A stretch of 64,000 nucleotides of DNA, taken from NCBI RefSeq assembly GCF_000429505.1, contig NZ_AUBZ01000009.1, positions 62,001-126,000 on the forward strand. The letters are read 5' to 3'. Below the pieces are notes generated by a model. It did no database searches and was not told the DNA's origin. It saw only the letters and a list, made by a program, of their open reading frames with translations. Shown here one piece after another: positions 28,137-36,497 of the stretch (positions within the stretch are counted from its first letter, which is position 1; each line of letters opens with the position of its first letter). This DNA is from Aliagarivorans taiwanensis DSM 22990 (GTDB lineage Bacteria > Pseudomonadota > Gammaproteobacteria > Enterobacterales > Celerinatantimonadaceae). Both the position numbers and the translations under genes were made by a program.

Positions 28137-28160
28137 AGCCCAGTGCTGATTGGGCTTTTT
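28137..28160 (+). terminator. Rho-independent terminator after recX
   Basis: agccca (28137-28142) and tgggct (28151-28156) pair, followed by a T-run to 28160. Confidence 0.8.
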
Positions 28161-28284
28161 ATGCACTCTAGTGCGTGCTATATTGTCCGGATATTTTTCA
28201 GTTTCACACGATATCGTTGGTTAAGCCGTTTTAACTGCTATTTTTCGCAGTTTATTAACCTTCGCCGTTATAGGACTCAATTTC

Positions 28285-30909
28285 ATGAAGATGACGTCAG
28301 CTGAGCTCCGCAATGCCTTCTTAAGCTATTTTGAGCAGAAAGGTCACCAGGTTGTTGCCAGTAGTTCTTTGGTTCCCCACGACGATCCTACGCTGTTGTT
28401 CACCAACGCAGGGATGAACCAGTTCAAGGATGTATTCCTGGGCTCTGATAAGCGCGCCTACAATCGCGCGACTACCTCACAGCGCTGTGTTCGCGCCGGT
28501 GGTAAGCACAACGACCTGGAAAACGTAGGTTACACCGCACGTCACCACACCTTCTTTGAAATGCTGGGTAACTTCAGCTTTGGCGATTACTTCAAGCAAG
28601 ACGCCATCAACTACGCGTGGGAGTTCCTCACCGAAGTGGCGGGGCTGCCGAAAGAGCGCCTGTTGGTGACTGTCTACCAAACCGATGACGAAGCCTTCGA
28701 TATCTGGACCCAACAAATGGGCGTGCCTGCTGATCGGGTAATCCGTATTGGCGACAAGTCGGAAGACAAGCCCTATGAGTCAGATAACTTCTGGCAGATG
28801 GGCGACACTGGCCCATGTGGTCCGTGTACCGAGATCTTCTACGACCACGGCGACCACATCTGGGGTGGACCTCCGGGTAGCCCAGAAGAAGATGGCGACC
28901 GCTTCATCGAGATCTGGAACGTGGTATTCATGCAGTTTAACCGTCATGCCGACGGCACCATGGAGCCACTGCCAAACCCATCGGTAGATACCGGTATGGG
29001 CCTTGAGCGTATCGCCGCTATCTTGCAGGGCGTGCACTCAAACTATGAGATCGACATCTTCCAAAACCTGATTAAAGCGGCAGCGGACATCATCGGCACT
29101 ACCGATCTGGACAATAAATCACTGCGGGTGATTGCTGACCACATCCGTTCTTGCTCGTTCCTGATTGCCGATGGCGTGATGCCATCCAACGAAGGCCGTG
29201 GCTATGTATTGCGCCGCATCATCCGCCGCGCCGTGCGTCACGGTAACAAGCTGGGCGCAAGCGAAGGCTTCTTCAATAAGCTGGTTGTGGCACTGATTAA
29301 AGAGATGGGCGAGGCCTATCCAGAGCTGGTTACCCAGCGTGCCATGATCGAAAAAGTACTGCGTCTGGAAGAAGAACAGTTCGGTAAGACCCTTGATCGC
29401 GGCCTGCAGATCCTTGATGAAGCACTAAGCGAGCTAGATGGCAAGGTTATCCCGGGCGAGCTGGTCTTCAAGCTGTACGACACCTACGGCTTCCCGGCTG
29501 ACCTTACTGGCGATTTGGCCCGTGAGCGTGAGCTGAGCATCGACGAAGCCGGTTTTGAAGCGGCCATGCAAGCACAGCGCGAACGCGCTAAGCAAAACAG
29601 CAACTTCGGCGTCGATTACAACGCGAACTTGGTGATCGACGGCGAGACTCGCTTCTTGGGTTACACCGAGCTAGATGCCAAGGGCCAAGTGGTTGCACTG
29701 TACAAAGACGGCGAAGCGGTTGAGCAAGCAGCAAGTGGCGATGAGCTGCTTGTTGCGCTTGATCAAACCCCGTTCTACGCCGAGTCAGGCGGTCAGGCCG
29801 GTGACCACGGCGAGCTGGCATTGGCCAATGGCCGTTTCGTGGTGCAAAACACCGTGAAAAACGGCAAAGCCTTTGTGCACATGGGCTACCTGGAAGGTGG
29901 TGAGCTAAGCGTTGGCACTGAGGTAGAAGCCCGCGTTGATTCTCGTCGTCGCTGGAACACCGCGCTGAACCACTCAGTCACTCACTTGCTGCACGCCGCG
30001 CTGCGCCAGACGCTGGGCGAGCACGTGACCCAGAAAGGCTCGTTGGTTGAAGCGCAACGTCTGCGTTTTGACTTCTCTCACCTAGAAGCAGTGAGCACCA
30101 AGTCTATCCGTCAGATTGAGCACTTGGTAAACCTGCAAATCCGTCGTAACTGGCCGGTAGAAACTGCGGTTATGACCCTGGATGAAGCCAAGCAAAGCGG
30201 CGCGATGGCGCTGTTTGGCGAGAAGTACGACGACGACGTACGCGTTGTGAAGATGGGCGATTTCTCCACAGAGTTGTGTGGCGGTACCCATGTAACCCGC
30301 ACCGGTGACATCGGCTTCTTCAAGATTACTGCCGAATCAGGCATTGCTGCTGGGGTGCGCCGTATCGAAGCGGTCACTGGTCAGTATGCAATCGACCTGA
30401 TGCACAAGGTGGGCGAAGAGGTGGAGCAAGCCGCGTCAATCCTGAAAACCGACCAATTCTCGGTAATTAAAGGTGTGCGCAGCGCGATTGATCGCACCAG
30501 ACTGCTGGAAAAAGAAGTTGAGCAGCTCAAAGCCAAGTTGGCCAAAGCCGCTAGCGGTGACATCCTAAGCCAAGTTCAAGAGCTTGGCGGTGTGAAGGTG
30601 CTAGTTTCCGCGCTAGAAGGGGTAGAGCCAAAAGCCCTGCGTACTACCATGGATGACCTGAAAGTGAAGCTTGAGAGCGGCATCATCCTGTTGGGTGTGG
30701 CGGGCGAAGGCAAGGTCAACCTGATTGCCGGTGTGACCAAAGACCTAACTGGTAAAGTGAAAGCCGGTGAGCTGGTTAACGTGGCAGCCAAAGACGTTGG
30801 CGGTAAGGGCGGCGGTCGCCCTGATATGGCCCAGGCTGGCGGTAGCCAACCTGAGAACTTGGCGAGTGCATTGGATGCCGCTCGTGAGTGGTTAAGCCAA
30901 CAGCTGTAA
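28285..30909 (+). CDS. alaS: Alanyl-tRNA synthetase
   Basis: It charges tRNA-Ala. The product has 874 residues, a normal length. The class II catalytic core is at the N-terminus ([38 protein letters not shown], in two conserved blocks). The editing domain has zinc ligands HSVTH and CGGTH. The C-Ala domain ends with the conserved Gly-rich [15 protein letters not shown]. Two in-frame ATGs (28285 and 28291) are possible starts, with aggac upstream. The order recA-recX-alaS-lysC-csrA is conserved in Vibrio and Shewanella relatives. Confidence 0.98.
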   Translation: MKMTSAELRNAFLSYFEQKGHQVVASSSLVPHDDPTLLFTNAGMNQFKDVFLGSDKRAYNRATTSQRCVRAGGKHNDLENVGYTARHHTFFEMLGNFSFGDYFKQDAINYAWEFLTEVAGLPKERLLVTVYQTDDEAFDIWTQQMGVPADRVIRIGDKSEDKPYESDNFWQMGDTGPCGPCTEIFYDHGDHIWGGPPGSPEEDGDRFIEIWNVVFMQFNRHADGTMEPLPNPSVDTGMGLERIAAILQGVHSNYEIDIFQNLIKAAADIIGTTDLDNKSLRVIADHIRSCSFLIADGVMPSNEGRGYVLRRIIRRAVRHGNKLGASEGFFNKLVVALIKEMGEAYPELVTQRAMIEKVLRLEEEQFGKTLDRGLQILDEALSELDGKVIPGELVFKLYDTYGFPADLTGDLARERELSIDEAGFEAAMQAQRERAKQNSNFGVDYNANLVIDGETRFLGYTELDAKGQVVALYKDGEAVEQAASGDELLVALDQTPFYAESGGQAGDHGELALANGRFVVQNTVKNGKAFVHMGYLEGGELSVGTEVEARVDSRRRWNTALNHSVTHLLHAALRQTLGEHVTQKGSLVEAQRLRFDFSHLEAVSTKSIRQIEHLVNLQIRRNWPVETAVMTLDEAKQSGAMALFGEKYDDDVRVVKMGDFSTELCGGTHVTRTGDIGFFKITAESGIAAGVRRIEAVTGQYAIDLMHKVGEEVEQAASILKTDQFSVIKGVRSAIDRTRLLEKEVEQLKAKLAKAASGDILSQVQELGGVKVLVSALEGVEPKALRTTMDDLKVKLESGIILLGVAGEGKVNLIAGVTKDLTGKVKAGELVNVAAKDVGGKGGGRPDMAQAGGSQPENLASALDAAREWLSQQL

Positions 30910-30943
30910 TAGATTTTAAGAACAGGGAACCTAAGGAGAGACA

Positions 30944-32161
30944 GTGGCACTTATCGTACAGAAGTATGGTGGCACCTCAGTTGGGACATTAGAGCGGATC
31001 CAAGCGGTTGCTGACCGGGTGATCCGCACTCAACAAGCTGGCCATCAGGTAGTTGTCGTGGTTTCGGCCATGTCTGGCGAAACCAACCGTTTATTGGGTA
31101 TGGCGAACGAGCTGGACGAAAATGCCAGTGAGCGCGAAAAAGACGTACTGGTATCCACCGGCGAGCAGGTCACCATTGCCTTATTGAGTATTGCACTGCA
31201 GCAAAAGGGCTGTAACGCGGTATCGATGACCGGCGATCAGGTGCGTATGCACACCGACGATGCCCACGGCAAAGCGCGCATCACCGATATCGATGATAAA
31301 AACCTGCGCCATGAGTTGGATCAGGGTAAGGTTGTGGTGGTTGCGGGCTTTCAAGGCCGCTCTCCAGATAACCACATCACCACCTTGGGTCGTGGTGGCT
31401 CGGATACCACCGCGGTAGCCATTGCCGCAGCGGTGAAAGCCGATGAGTGTCAGATCTACACCGACGTGGATGGCGTCTATACCACCGACCCTCGGGTCGA
31501 GCCCAAGGCGCGCCGTTTAAAAAGCATTACCTTTGAGGAAATGCTGGAGATGGCCAGCTTGGGGGCCAAGGTATTACAAATTCGCGCGGTGGAGTTTGCA
31601 GGTAAGTACAATGTACCGCTGCGTGTATTGTCGAGTTTCGACGAAGGTGAAGGAACCCTAATTAGTTACGAGGAGCAAAAGATGGAATCACCGGTTATCT
31701 CAGGCATTGCCTTTAATAGAGACGAGGCAAGCTTAACTATTCTTGGGGTTCCGGATAAGCCATCGGTTGCGGCCTCCATCTTGGCGCCGATTGGTGACGC
31801 GAACATCGACGTGGATATGATTATTCAGAACTCCATGGGTGATGGCACCGCTGATTTTACCTTTACCGTGCACCGTAATGATTACAAGCGTGCTAAGCTT
31901 TTGTTGCAAGAAACCGCCCAGAAGTTAGAAGCGCGTGAAGTTCAAGGTCGTGAGGACCTTGCAAAGATTTCCATCGTTGGCGTGGGCATGATGAATCATC
32001 CCGGCGTTGCGAAAACCATGTTCGAAACCTTCGGAGATGAAGGAATTAACATGCAACTTATCTCAACCTCTGAAATCAAAGTGTCAGTGGTTGTTGATGA
32101 AAAATATCTAGAACTAGGGGTAAGGGCTCTACACAGTGCCTTTGGCCTGGAACAATCATAG
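30944..32161 (+). CDS. lysC: Aspartate kinase, alpha subunit
   Basis: It catalyses the first step of the aspartate pathway (lysine, threonine, methionine, diaminopimelate). The product has 405 residues. It starts at a GTG (30944) behind AAGGAGA. The kinase domain (1 to about 245) has KYGGTSVG, TLGRGGSDTTAV and YTDVDGVYTTDPR. Two ACT domains follow (about 265-400). This is the short monofunctional form, not a homoserine-dehydrogenase fusion. An internal start at 31682 may give a separate regulatory subunit. ACT domains imply feedback control by lysine and/or threonine. It lies between alaS and csrA, possibly co-transcribed. Confidence 0.96.
   Translation: MALIVQKYGGTSVGTLERIQAVADRVIRTQQAGHQVVVVVSAMSGETNRLLGMANELDENASEREKDVLVSTGEQVTIALLSIALQQKGCNAVSMTGDQVRMHTDDAHGKARITDIDDKNLRHELDQGKVVVVAGFQGRSPDNHITTLGRGGSDTTAVAIAAAVKADECQIYTDVDGVYTTDPRVEPKARRLKSITFEEMLEMASLGAKVLQIRAVEFAGKYNVPLRVLSSFDEGEGTLISYEEQKMESPVISGIAFNRDEASLTILGVPDKPSVAASILAPIGDANIDVDMIIQNSMGDGTADFTFTVHRNDYKRAKLLLQETAQKLEAREVQGREDLAKISIVGVGMMNHPGVAKTMFETFGDEGINMQLISTSEIKVSVVVDEKYLELGVRALHSAFGLEQS
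31682..32161 (+). CDS. Possible internal start: aspartate kinase beta (regulatory) subunit
   Basis: Within lysC, gaggag lies at 31670-31675, and an in-frame ATG (codon 247) follows at 31682 after six bases. It would encode 159 residues (MESPVISGIAFNRDEAS...) containing both ACT domains. Several aspartate kinases (for example B. subtilis LysC and the Corynebacterium enzyme) are alpha2beta2, with beta made from exactly such an internal start. Here it is inferred from position and ribosome binding site only. Confidence 0.5.
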   Translation: MESPVISGIAFNRDEASLTILGVPDKPSVAASILAPIGDANIDVDMIIQNSMGDGTADFTFTVHRNDYKRAKLLLQETAQKLEAREVQGREDLAKISIVGVGMMNHPGVAKTMFETFGDEGINMQLISTSEIKVSVVVDEKYLELGVRALHSAFGLEQS

Positions 32162-32273
32162 TTAGCTCTTTTTTACAAAGTAACTAGGCTTAGCGCTATA
32201 GTTTATTTGTGATCAAAGAAAAGCGGCTTTGTATGCGGTAAAAGAGCGACCGTTTAATTTAAGGAGATAGTTG

Positions 32274-32462
32274 ATGCTTATTTTGACTCGCCGCGTTGGC
32301 GAAACGTTAATGATTGGTGATGAAGTTACCGTTACTGTATTGGGTGTTAAAGGCAACCAGGTACGTATCGGTGTGAATGCGCCAAAAGAAGTATCGGTTC
32401 ACCGCGAAGAGATTTATATGCGCATACAAGCCGAGAAAAACGCGGCTAGCGGCAACGCCTAA
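32274..32462 (+). CDS. csrA: Carbon storage regulator CsrA
   Basis: CsrA is a dimeric RNA-binding protein that represses or stabilises mRNAs by binding GGA motifs. The product has 62 residues. The ATG at 32274 is chosen over the TTG one codon earlier because AAGGAG lies at a good distance. The sequence [18 protein letters not shown] and the RNA-contact region [11 protein letters not shown] are canonical. A terminator follows directly. It commonly governs the switch between motility and biofilm and would connect with the c-di-GMP enzyme in this window only at the physiological level. Confidence 0.98.
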   Translation: MLILTRRVGETLMIGDEVTVTVLGVKGNQVRIGVNAPKEVSVHREEIYMRIQAEKNAASGNA

Positions 32463-32483
32463 GTATTGAAAAGCATTCTTTAG

Positions 32484-32511
32484 AAGCCAGTCTTTATGAC
32501 TGGCTTTTTTT
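32484..32511 (+). terminator. Rho-independent terminator after csrA
   Basis: A 9-bp stem (32484-32492 with 32498-32506) with the loop tttat is followed by a long T-run. Confidence 0.93.
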
Positions 32512-32600
32512 ATAGCCTCGATATTTTCAGAGGTCGGGGTGGGTTCATCTAGCCGAATATGCCAAAATGCCTGCGCATTATTTCTCCTTTGGTATCTAAG

Positions 32601-33194
32601 ATGAAAAAACTTCTTTGTAGCGTGCTGCTGTTTGGCGCCAGTACTGTTGTGCCAGCGCACGCGTTGACCCTTGAGCTCGATGGCAATCTGGCCAGTACCT
32701 CCAGCTCAAGCTCTAGTTGGCAGGGCGATATGTCTGCCCGCCTGCGCCACGGTATTCCCCTGTTCCCGAATGTTGGTATCACCGCAGCCAATCGCTCACA
32801 AGGCGATGCTTTCGATGGTAGTCGCGTTCAGTTCGAGCTGTTCTACAACCTGGTGGAGTCGTTTGCCTGGGAGCTGGACTTAGGTCTGGCTTATGAGCGC
32901 TGGAACGCCGACAAGAAACACTTGGCTGGCGTCGGTAGCGGCGAGCAGCTTTATGCCTCGGGACGCTTTAGCTGGCTGTTCCCAGCCTCTAATCTGGGGG
33001 TAATGGCTGATATGCAATACCCGCTTACCCACGAAGACTTCAAACGCGAGCAATGGCGCATGGGTTTGAGTTACCGCTTTAACGAGCATCCACAGCTGAC
33101 TTTTAACGCCGGTTTTCAGTGGGAAGAGCTTAAGACCCGCTGGGCGAACAACGACCGTAGTGGACCGTTTATGGGTGTGAACCTGCGTTTCTAG
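32601..33194 (+). CDS. Outer membrane beta-barrel protein, TIGR04219-like, copy 1 (intact)
   Basis: The product has 197 residues from the ATG at 32601; an in-frame start 42 bases upstream lies outside the signal peptide. The signal peptide (MKKLLCSVLLFGASTVVPAHA) is followed by alternating hydrophobic strands and aromatic belts ending MGVNLRF, with the C-terminal Phe recognised by the Bam machinery. The features SWQGDMSARLRHGIPLFPNV and GAFxGSRxxxELFYN-like blocks match the downstream paralogue closely. It resembles the small TIGR04219 barrel family of marine gammaproteobacteria. The function is unknown. Confidence 0.8.
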   Translation: MKKLLCSVLLFGASTVVPAHALTLELDGNLASTSSSSSSWQGDMSARLRHGIPLFPNVGITAANRSQGDAFDGSRVQFELFYNLVESFAWELDLGLAYERWNADKKHLAGVGSGEQLYASGRFSWLFPASNLGVMADMQYPLTHEDFKREQWRMGLSYRFNEHPQLTFNAGFQWEELKTRWANNDRSGPFMGVNLRF

Positions 33195-33337
33195 GCATGG
33201 GTGACTTATCTAAACTGTCGGCTTAGGCGGGTCATGATTCTGTATTGTGAATTAGAAGTGAGATTAAAAGCTGTTTGATGTTTATATTTTAGCTCTTTAT
33301 GTTAAAATGCCGAAAAATTTATCTACTGCTGCTTTTT

Positions 33338-33938
33338 ATGAAAAAAGCTGTTTTGGCCTTTGGCCTTTGGCCTGTTTTCGGCGGTGCTGGGCGCTCAAGC
33401 CAGCTTGTTTGAAGTTGAGCTAGAAGGCTCTTGGGCCAACACCTCTGGCTCATCATCCGACTGGCAAGGCGATGCAAGCCTGAGATTCTGGCATGCCTTG
33501 CCCATCATTCCCAACGTAGCTGCAGGGATGACTAAGCGCGATCAAGGGAATGTGTTTGATGGCTCAAGCTACAACCTTGAGCTGTTCTACCGCCTGTTTG
33601 ATGCGGCCAACCTCCGGGTTGACTGGGGCTTGGCTTACGAGAACTGGAGCGCCGACCACAAATGGCTGGCCGGTACCGACGGTGGCGAGCAGCTAGCGGC
33701 GACCGCCCGAGTTAACTGGCGTCTGCCGTTGATGAACTTTGGCGTGATGGCGGATGCGCTGTACCCGCTGCATGATGAGAAGTACCAGCGCGAGCAATAT
33801 CGCGCAGGCTTAAGCTATCGCTTCACTGAGTTCCCGGAGTTTCGAGTAACCGGCGGCTATCAGTGGGAAGATATGAAGGCGCCGCTACATCGCGAAAGCT
33901 ACAGCGGCCCCTTTGTTGGCATTAACTTCCTGTTTTAA
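33338..33938 (+). pseudogene. Outer membrane beta-barrel paralogue 2, out of frame through a (TTTGGCC)3 repeat in the signal peptide
   Basis: It is a tandem paralogue of the preceding barrel (shared SDWQGDASLRFWHALPIIPNV, YENWSADHKWLAG, PFVGINFLF). The only signal-peptide start is the ATG at 33338 (MKKAVLAFGL), but three copies of tttggcc at 33352-33372 throw it out of frame, and it stops at TGA 33410. With two copies it reads MKKAVLAFGLFSAVLGAQASLFEVEL, a perfect signal peptide, and gives 197 residues, the same length as the intact paralogue. This makes two copies the probable functional state. A TTG inside the repeat could start the body without the basic signal-peptide end. It is either a phase-variable gene in the off state or a recent loss. 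Confidence 0.85.
33352..33372 (+). repeat. Heptanucleotide repeat (tttggcc)3 in coding sequence
   Basis: Three perfect adjacent copies lie at 33352-33358, 33359-33365 and 33366-33372, inside the region coding for the signal peptide hydrophobic core. A two-copy state restores the frame. Confidence 0.95.
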
Positions 33939-33960
33939 GGTGTTAACTCCGTCAGCTTGA

Positions 33961-35124
33961 TTAAACCGCTCCTTTAGGGGCGGTTTTTTTTGCCAGTAGG
34001 GGAATGGCTAGCAGGTTTAAGCCCGCCATGATCCAGAAGATGTTGCCGCTGATATCGGCATACAAAGCGCCACACAGGAAGGTAAGCAGCGCAGTGCCCA
34101 AATTCAGTGATAACGCCGAGTAGAGCGCTTGCAAGGAGATCGCTTGAGAGGCAGGGGCCTCGTGGGCGATATAGCGAATCACCGCGATCTGAGCCAATGC
34201 GAAGGTCAGCGCATGCATGCTTTGAGTTAGCCCCATTAGCACCACGTTATCCACCGTGGCCACCAATGCCCATCTTACTGCCCCAGCGATAGCCGCCAGA
34301 ATCAGCATGCGCAGCGGTGACCAGCTGCGGAACCAACGCATGCCGAAGATCATAATCGACATCTCACAGATCACCCCCACCGACCACAAATAGCCAATGC
34401 TGGCATCGCTAAAGCCGATATCCCGGAAATACAGCGAACCATAGGCGTAGTAGGCGGCGTGAGCGCCTTGGATAAGTGCAGTCGCCAATATAAAGCGGCG
34501 GGCGTTGGCGTCGGCCAGCACTTTGAAAAGCCGCCCTTTCGGTTGGGCGTCTGCGACCGGGCTTGCATCATCTTCCAGTGAATCTGCGCGGGCGACCCGG
34601 CTAAGCAGCAGCGTGAGCAGCGCTGCACCAATCGCAGCATAGAGGATACTCGGCGTGCCATAGCGGCTGAGCACGATGCCCATCAACGAAGATGAGATAA
34701 TAAATGCCACCGAGCCAGACACCCGCGCCCGGCCGTAATCAATCCCCAAGCTGCTAACCCAACGGGTCGCGATGGCATCGCTCACCGGGATCATGGTTGC
34801 CACAAAGAAGTTCAGCGTGAGGGTGAGCAGGCACAGCCAGAAGTAGTTGTTAAGAAACAGGAAGGCGGTGAGCACTGCCAGCGATGCAAACGCCACCCAA
34901 CTGAGTAGCGGTGGCAGCTGTTCGGAGCGTTTGGCCAGTGGCATCAGCAACATACTGCCCAAGGCGCGGGTGAGCATACCTGCGCCCAACAGGATACCAA
35001 TCGCCGATACCGACATGCCTTCCCCCTCCAGCCACAGCGACCAGAACGGTAGGAATATACCCCAAAGGAAAAACAAACCAGCATTAAAGCTGGCAATCCA
35101 GGGAGCGGCACTCAGTTTGATCAC
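33961..35124 (-). CDS. MFS transporter, HcaT/YfcJ-like (MFS_1_like)
   Basis: The product has 387 residues with 12 predicted transmembrane segments and a charged central loop (about 185-205). The motif after helix 4 (DYGRARVSGSVAFI) is typical of the branch that includes HcaT (3-phenylpropionate) and nucleoside:H+ symporters. The second half starts FILATALIQGAHAAYYAYGSLYF. The substrate cannot be assigned with confidence; aromatic acid or sugar uptake is possible. It converges with the barrel gene, whose terminator overlaps its 3-prime end. No terminator of its own was found. Confidence 0.8.
   Translation of the reverse strand: MIKLSAAPWIASFNAGLFFLWGIFLPFWSLWLEGEGMSVSAIGILLGAGMLTRALGSMLLMPLAKRSEQLPPLLSWVAFASLAVLTAFLFLNNYFWLCLLTLTLNFFVATMIPVSDAIATRWVSSLGIDYGRARVSGSVAFIISSSLMGIVLSRYGTPSILYAAIGAALLTLLLSRVARADSLEDDASPVADAQPKGRLFKVLADANARRFILATALIQGAHAAYYAYGSLYFRDIGFSDASIGYLWSVGVICEMSIMIFGMRWFRSWSPLRMLILAAIAGAVRWALVATVDNVVLMGLTQSMHALTFALAQIAVIRYIAHEAPASQAISLQALYSALSLNLGTALLTFLCGALYADISGNIFWIMAGLNLLAIPLLAKKTAPKGAV
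33963..33991 (+). terminator. Rho-independent terminator of the barrel gene, embedded in the 3-prime end of the MFS gene
   Basis: A 10-bp stem (33963-33972 with 33977-33986, one G-T pair) is followed by more T residues. On the other strand the same bases code for the last residues of the MFS transporter (KKTAPKGAV). Confidence 0.88.
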
Positions 35125-35180
35125 GCGATGATGTCCTAGAGAGGGAAATGATGGCGCAGAGTGTATATCAAATGCCTGTC

Positions 35181-35358
35181 ATATACCCGAACAACCTCAA
35201 GATGCAGGATATTGAGCGTCTCCCGAAGGGCGAGTTTACCCGTCCCTCATACTGCGTTACTGCTCCTTGATTTAGACCACTAGATCGGCGTAGCAGTGCC
35301 TTGCCTGAGGGGCGGGTAAATCTCGCTGAACAAGCATCTTGAGGTTGCTCGGGTATAT
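35181..35358. mobile_element. Foldback (MITE-like) element, 178 bp, with 25-bp inverted ends
   Basis: The ends 35181-35205 and 35334-35358 are inverted copies matching at 24 of 25 positions. The interior is also largely self-complementary: gcgagtttacccg near 35229 pairs with cgggtaaatctcgc near 35313, and tactgc with gcagt further in. The whole element could thus fold into one long hairpin. No transposase gene lies inside. It occupies most of the 389-base gap between the MFS gene and the AraC-MGMT gene; nothing else was recognised in that gap. Similar end sequences are, to my recollection, common between genes of marine gammaproteobacteria. Confidence 0.8.
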
Positions 35359-35513
35359 TGAGGACTTCTGTGTAACAAACTGTCAGGTGGAAAACGCGCC
35401 TTTGCTGCAGTAATAGCGAAGCCCGCGGTAAACGAGTATTGAGCAAGATTCAGGTCGAGCTTGCCCGCTCGGTGGCGTAAAGTGAGTAAACCAGTTAATC
35501 CTAGCCCTGTGAT

Positions 35514-36335
35514 ATGCAAAATCGAGATTATCAGCGAATCAGCCAAGCGGTGGACTACTTAGTTAGCCATTACAGCAGTAAACCTAGTTTGCAGCAGCTC
35601 GCCTCTGAGATGGCAATGAGCGAATATCACTTGCAGCGTCTGTTTAGCCAATGGGTGGGGCTCTCGCCAAAGCGTTTTATGCAGTACTGCACCCTGCAGC
35701 ATGCCAAGCATTGCCTTGCCCGCTCGCAGTCTCAGCTAGAGTTGGCTGGCGACTTGGGACTGAGCGGGCCCTCCCGCCTCTATGACCTCTACGTGACGTT
35801 AGAGGCGGTCACCCCTGAGCAAGCCAAGTCGCAGGGGGAGGGCCTTGAGATTGGCTATGGCGTCGCTACTAGTCCCTTTGGCCAAGTGTTGATTGCCACC
35901 ACCGAGCGGGGCATCTGTCATATGGGCTTTGTCGAGGATGACAGCGACCCCTTGCAGAGTTTGCGTGCGGCCTGGCCGAAGGCGAACTTGGTTATAAAGC
36001 CCATGCAAGCGCTGGCTGAGCAGATCTTCACGCCCAGCGAACAGCCTCGAGCGCTGCATCTGTGGGTCAAGGGCAGTAACTTTCAGGTACAGGTATGGCA
36101 AGCCTTGCTAAAGATCCCTTTCGGGGAGCGCTACTCCTATCAGCAGCTGGCCCAGCAGCTGGGTCGGCCCACCGCGAGCCGCGCAGTCGCCAATGCGGTA
36201 GGGCGTAACCAACTGGCCTATCTGATCCCTTGCCACCGGGTGATACGCGCCAGCGGTGTAGTGGGTGGCTACCGCTGGGGAGAGCAGCGTAAACAGGTGA
36301 TGTTGGCCAGAGAATCGGCACTAAAACACGCTTAA
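35514..36335 (+). CDS. Ada-like fusion: AraC-type DNA-binding domain plus O6-methylguanine-DNA methyltransferase
   Basis: The product has 273 residues. Residues 8-95 are an AraC helix-turn-helix domain (SLQQLASEMAMSEYHLQRLFSQWVGLSPKRFMQ, in family blocks). Residues 110-265 are the MGMT domain with the alkyl-acceptor cysteine in IPCHRVI, plus FQVQVWQALLKIPFGERYSYQQLA and ASGVVGGYRWG. It removes alkyl groups from O6-alkylguanine by suicidal transfer. The N-terminal Ada zinc domain with the phosphotriester-acceptor Cys is absent, so methylation sensing by that route is missing. The ATG at 35514 has a poor ribosome binding site. It stands alone, just after the foldback element. Confidence 0.93.
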   Translation: MQNRDYQRISQAVDYLVSHYSSKPSLQQLASEMAMSEYHLQRLFSQWVGLSPKRFMQYCTLQHAKHCLARSQSQLELAGDLGLSGPSRLYDLYVTLEAVTPEQAKSQGEGLEIGYGVATSPFGQVLIATTERGICHMGFVEDDSDPLQSLRAAWPKANLVIKPMQALAEQIFTPSEQPRALHLWVKGSNFQVQVWQALLKIPFGERYSYQQLAQQLGRPTASRAVANAVGRNQLAYLIPCHRVIRASGVVGGYRWGEQRKQVMLARESALKHA

Positions 36336-36422
36336 CTTCTCCCATCCCAACGCCATGCAATCCATCATGCTTGCAGTTTCATCGGCGGTTTCATGTCTTG
36401 TGAGTCTGCTCCCAATTAACCC

Positions 36423-36448
36423 CGTTTTTGGACGCGCTCCCAAAAACG
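36423..36448. promoter_or_regulatory. Probable LacI-family operator upstream of the GH3-GH94 genes
   Basis: A 26-bp palindrome has only two mismatched pairs near the centre. Its core tggacgcgctccca (36429-36442) matches TGGGAGCGCTCCCA, the operator of CebR-type LacI regulators of cellobiose genes, at 12 of 14 positions. It lies 50-75 bases ahead of the GH3 start codon, as expected for repression. A further half-like site, ctgctcccaatt, is at 36407-36418. The hairpin potential followed by ATTTTT could also make it a terminator; position and core favour an operator. Confidence 0.6.
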
Positions 36449-36497
36449 CATTTTTGTAGAATGAGGCCATTGCTATATCGCTATTTGAGAGTTGTTA

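Noticed and set aside
30944-31681. Aspartate kinase-homoserine dehydrogenase fusion
   Set aside because: The frame ends after two ACT domains at 405 residues; no dehydrogenase domain follows.
35168-35446. Minus-strand open frame of 92 codons across the foldback element
   Set aside because: It is explained by the inverted-repeat element; the composition is not protein-like.
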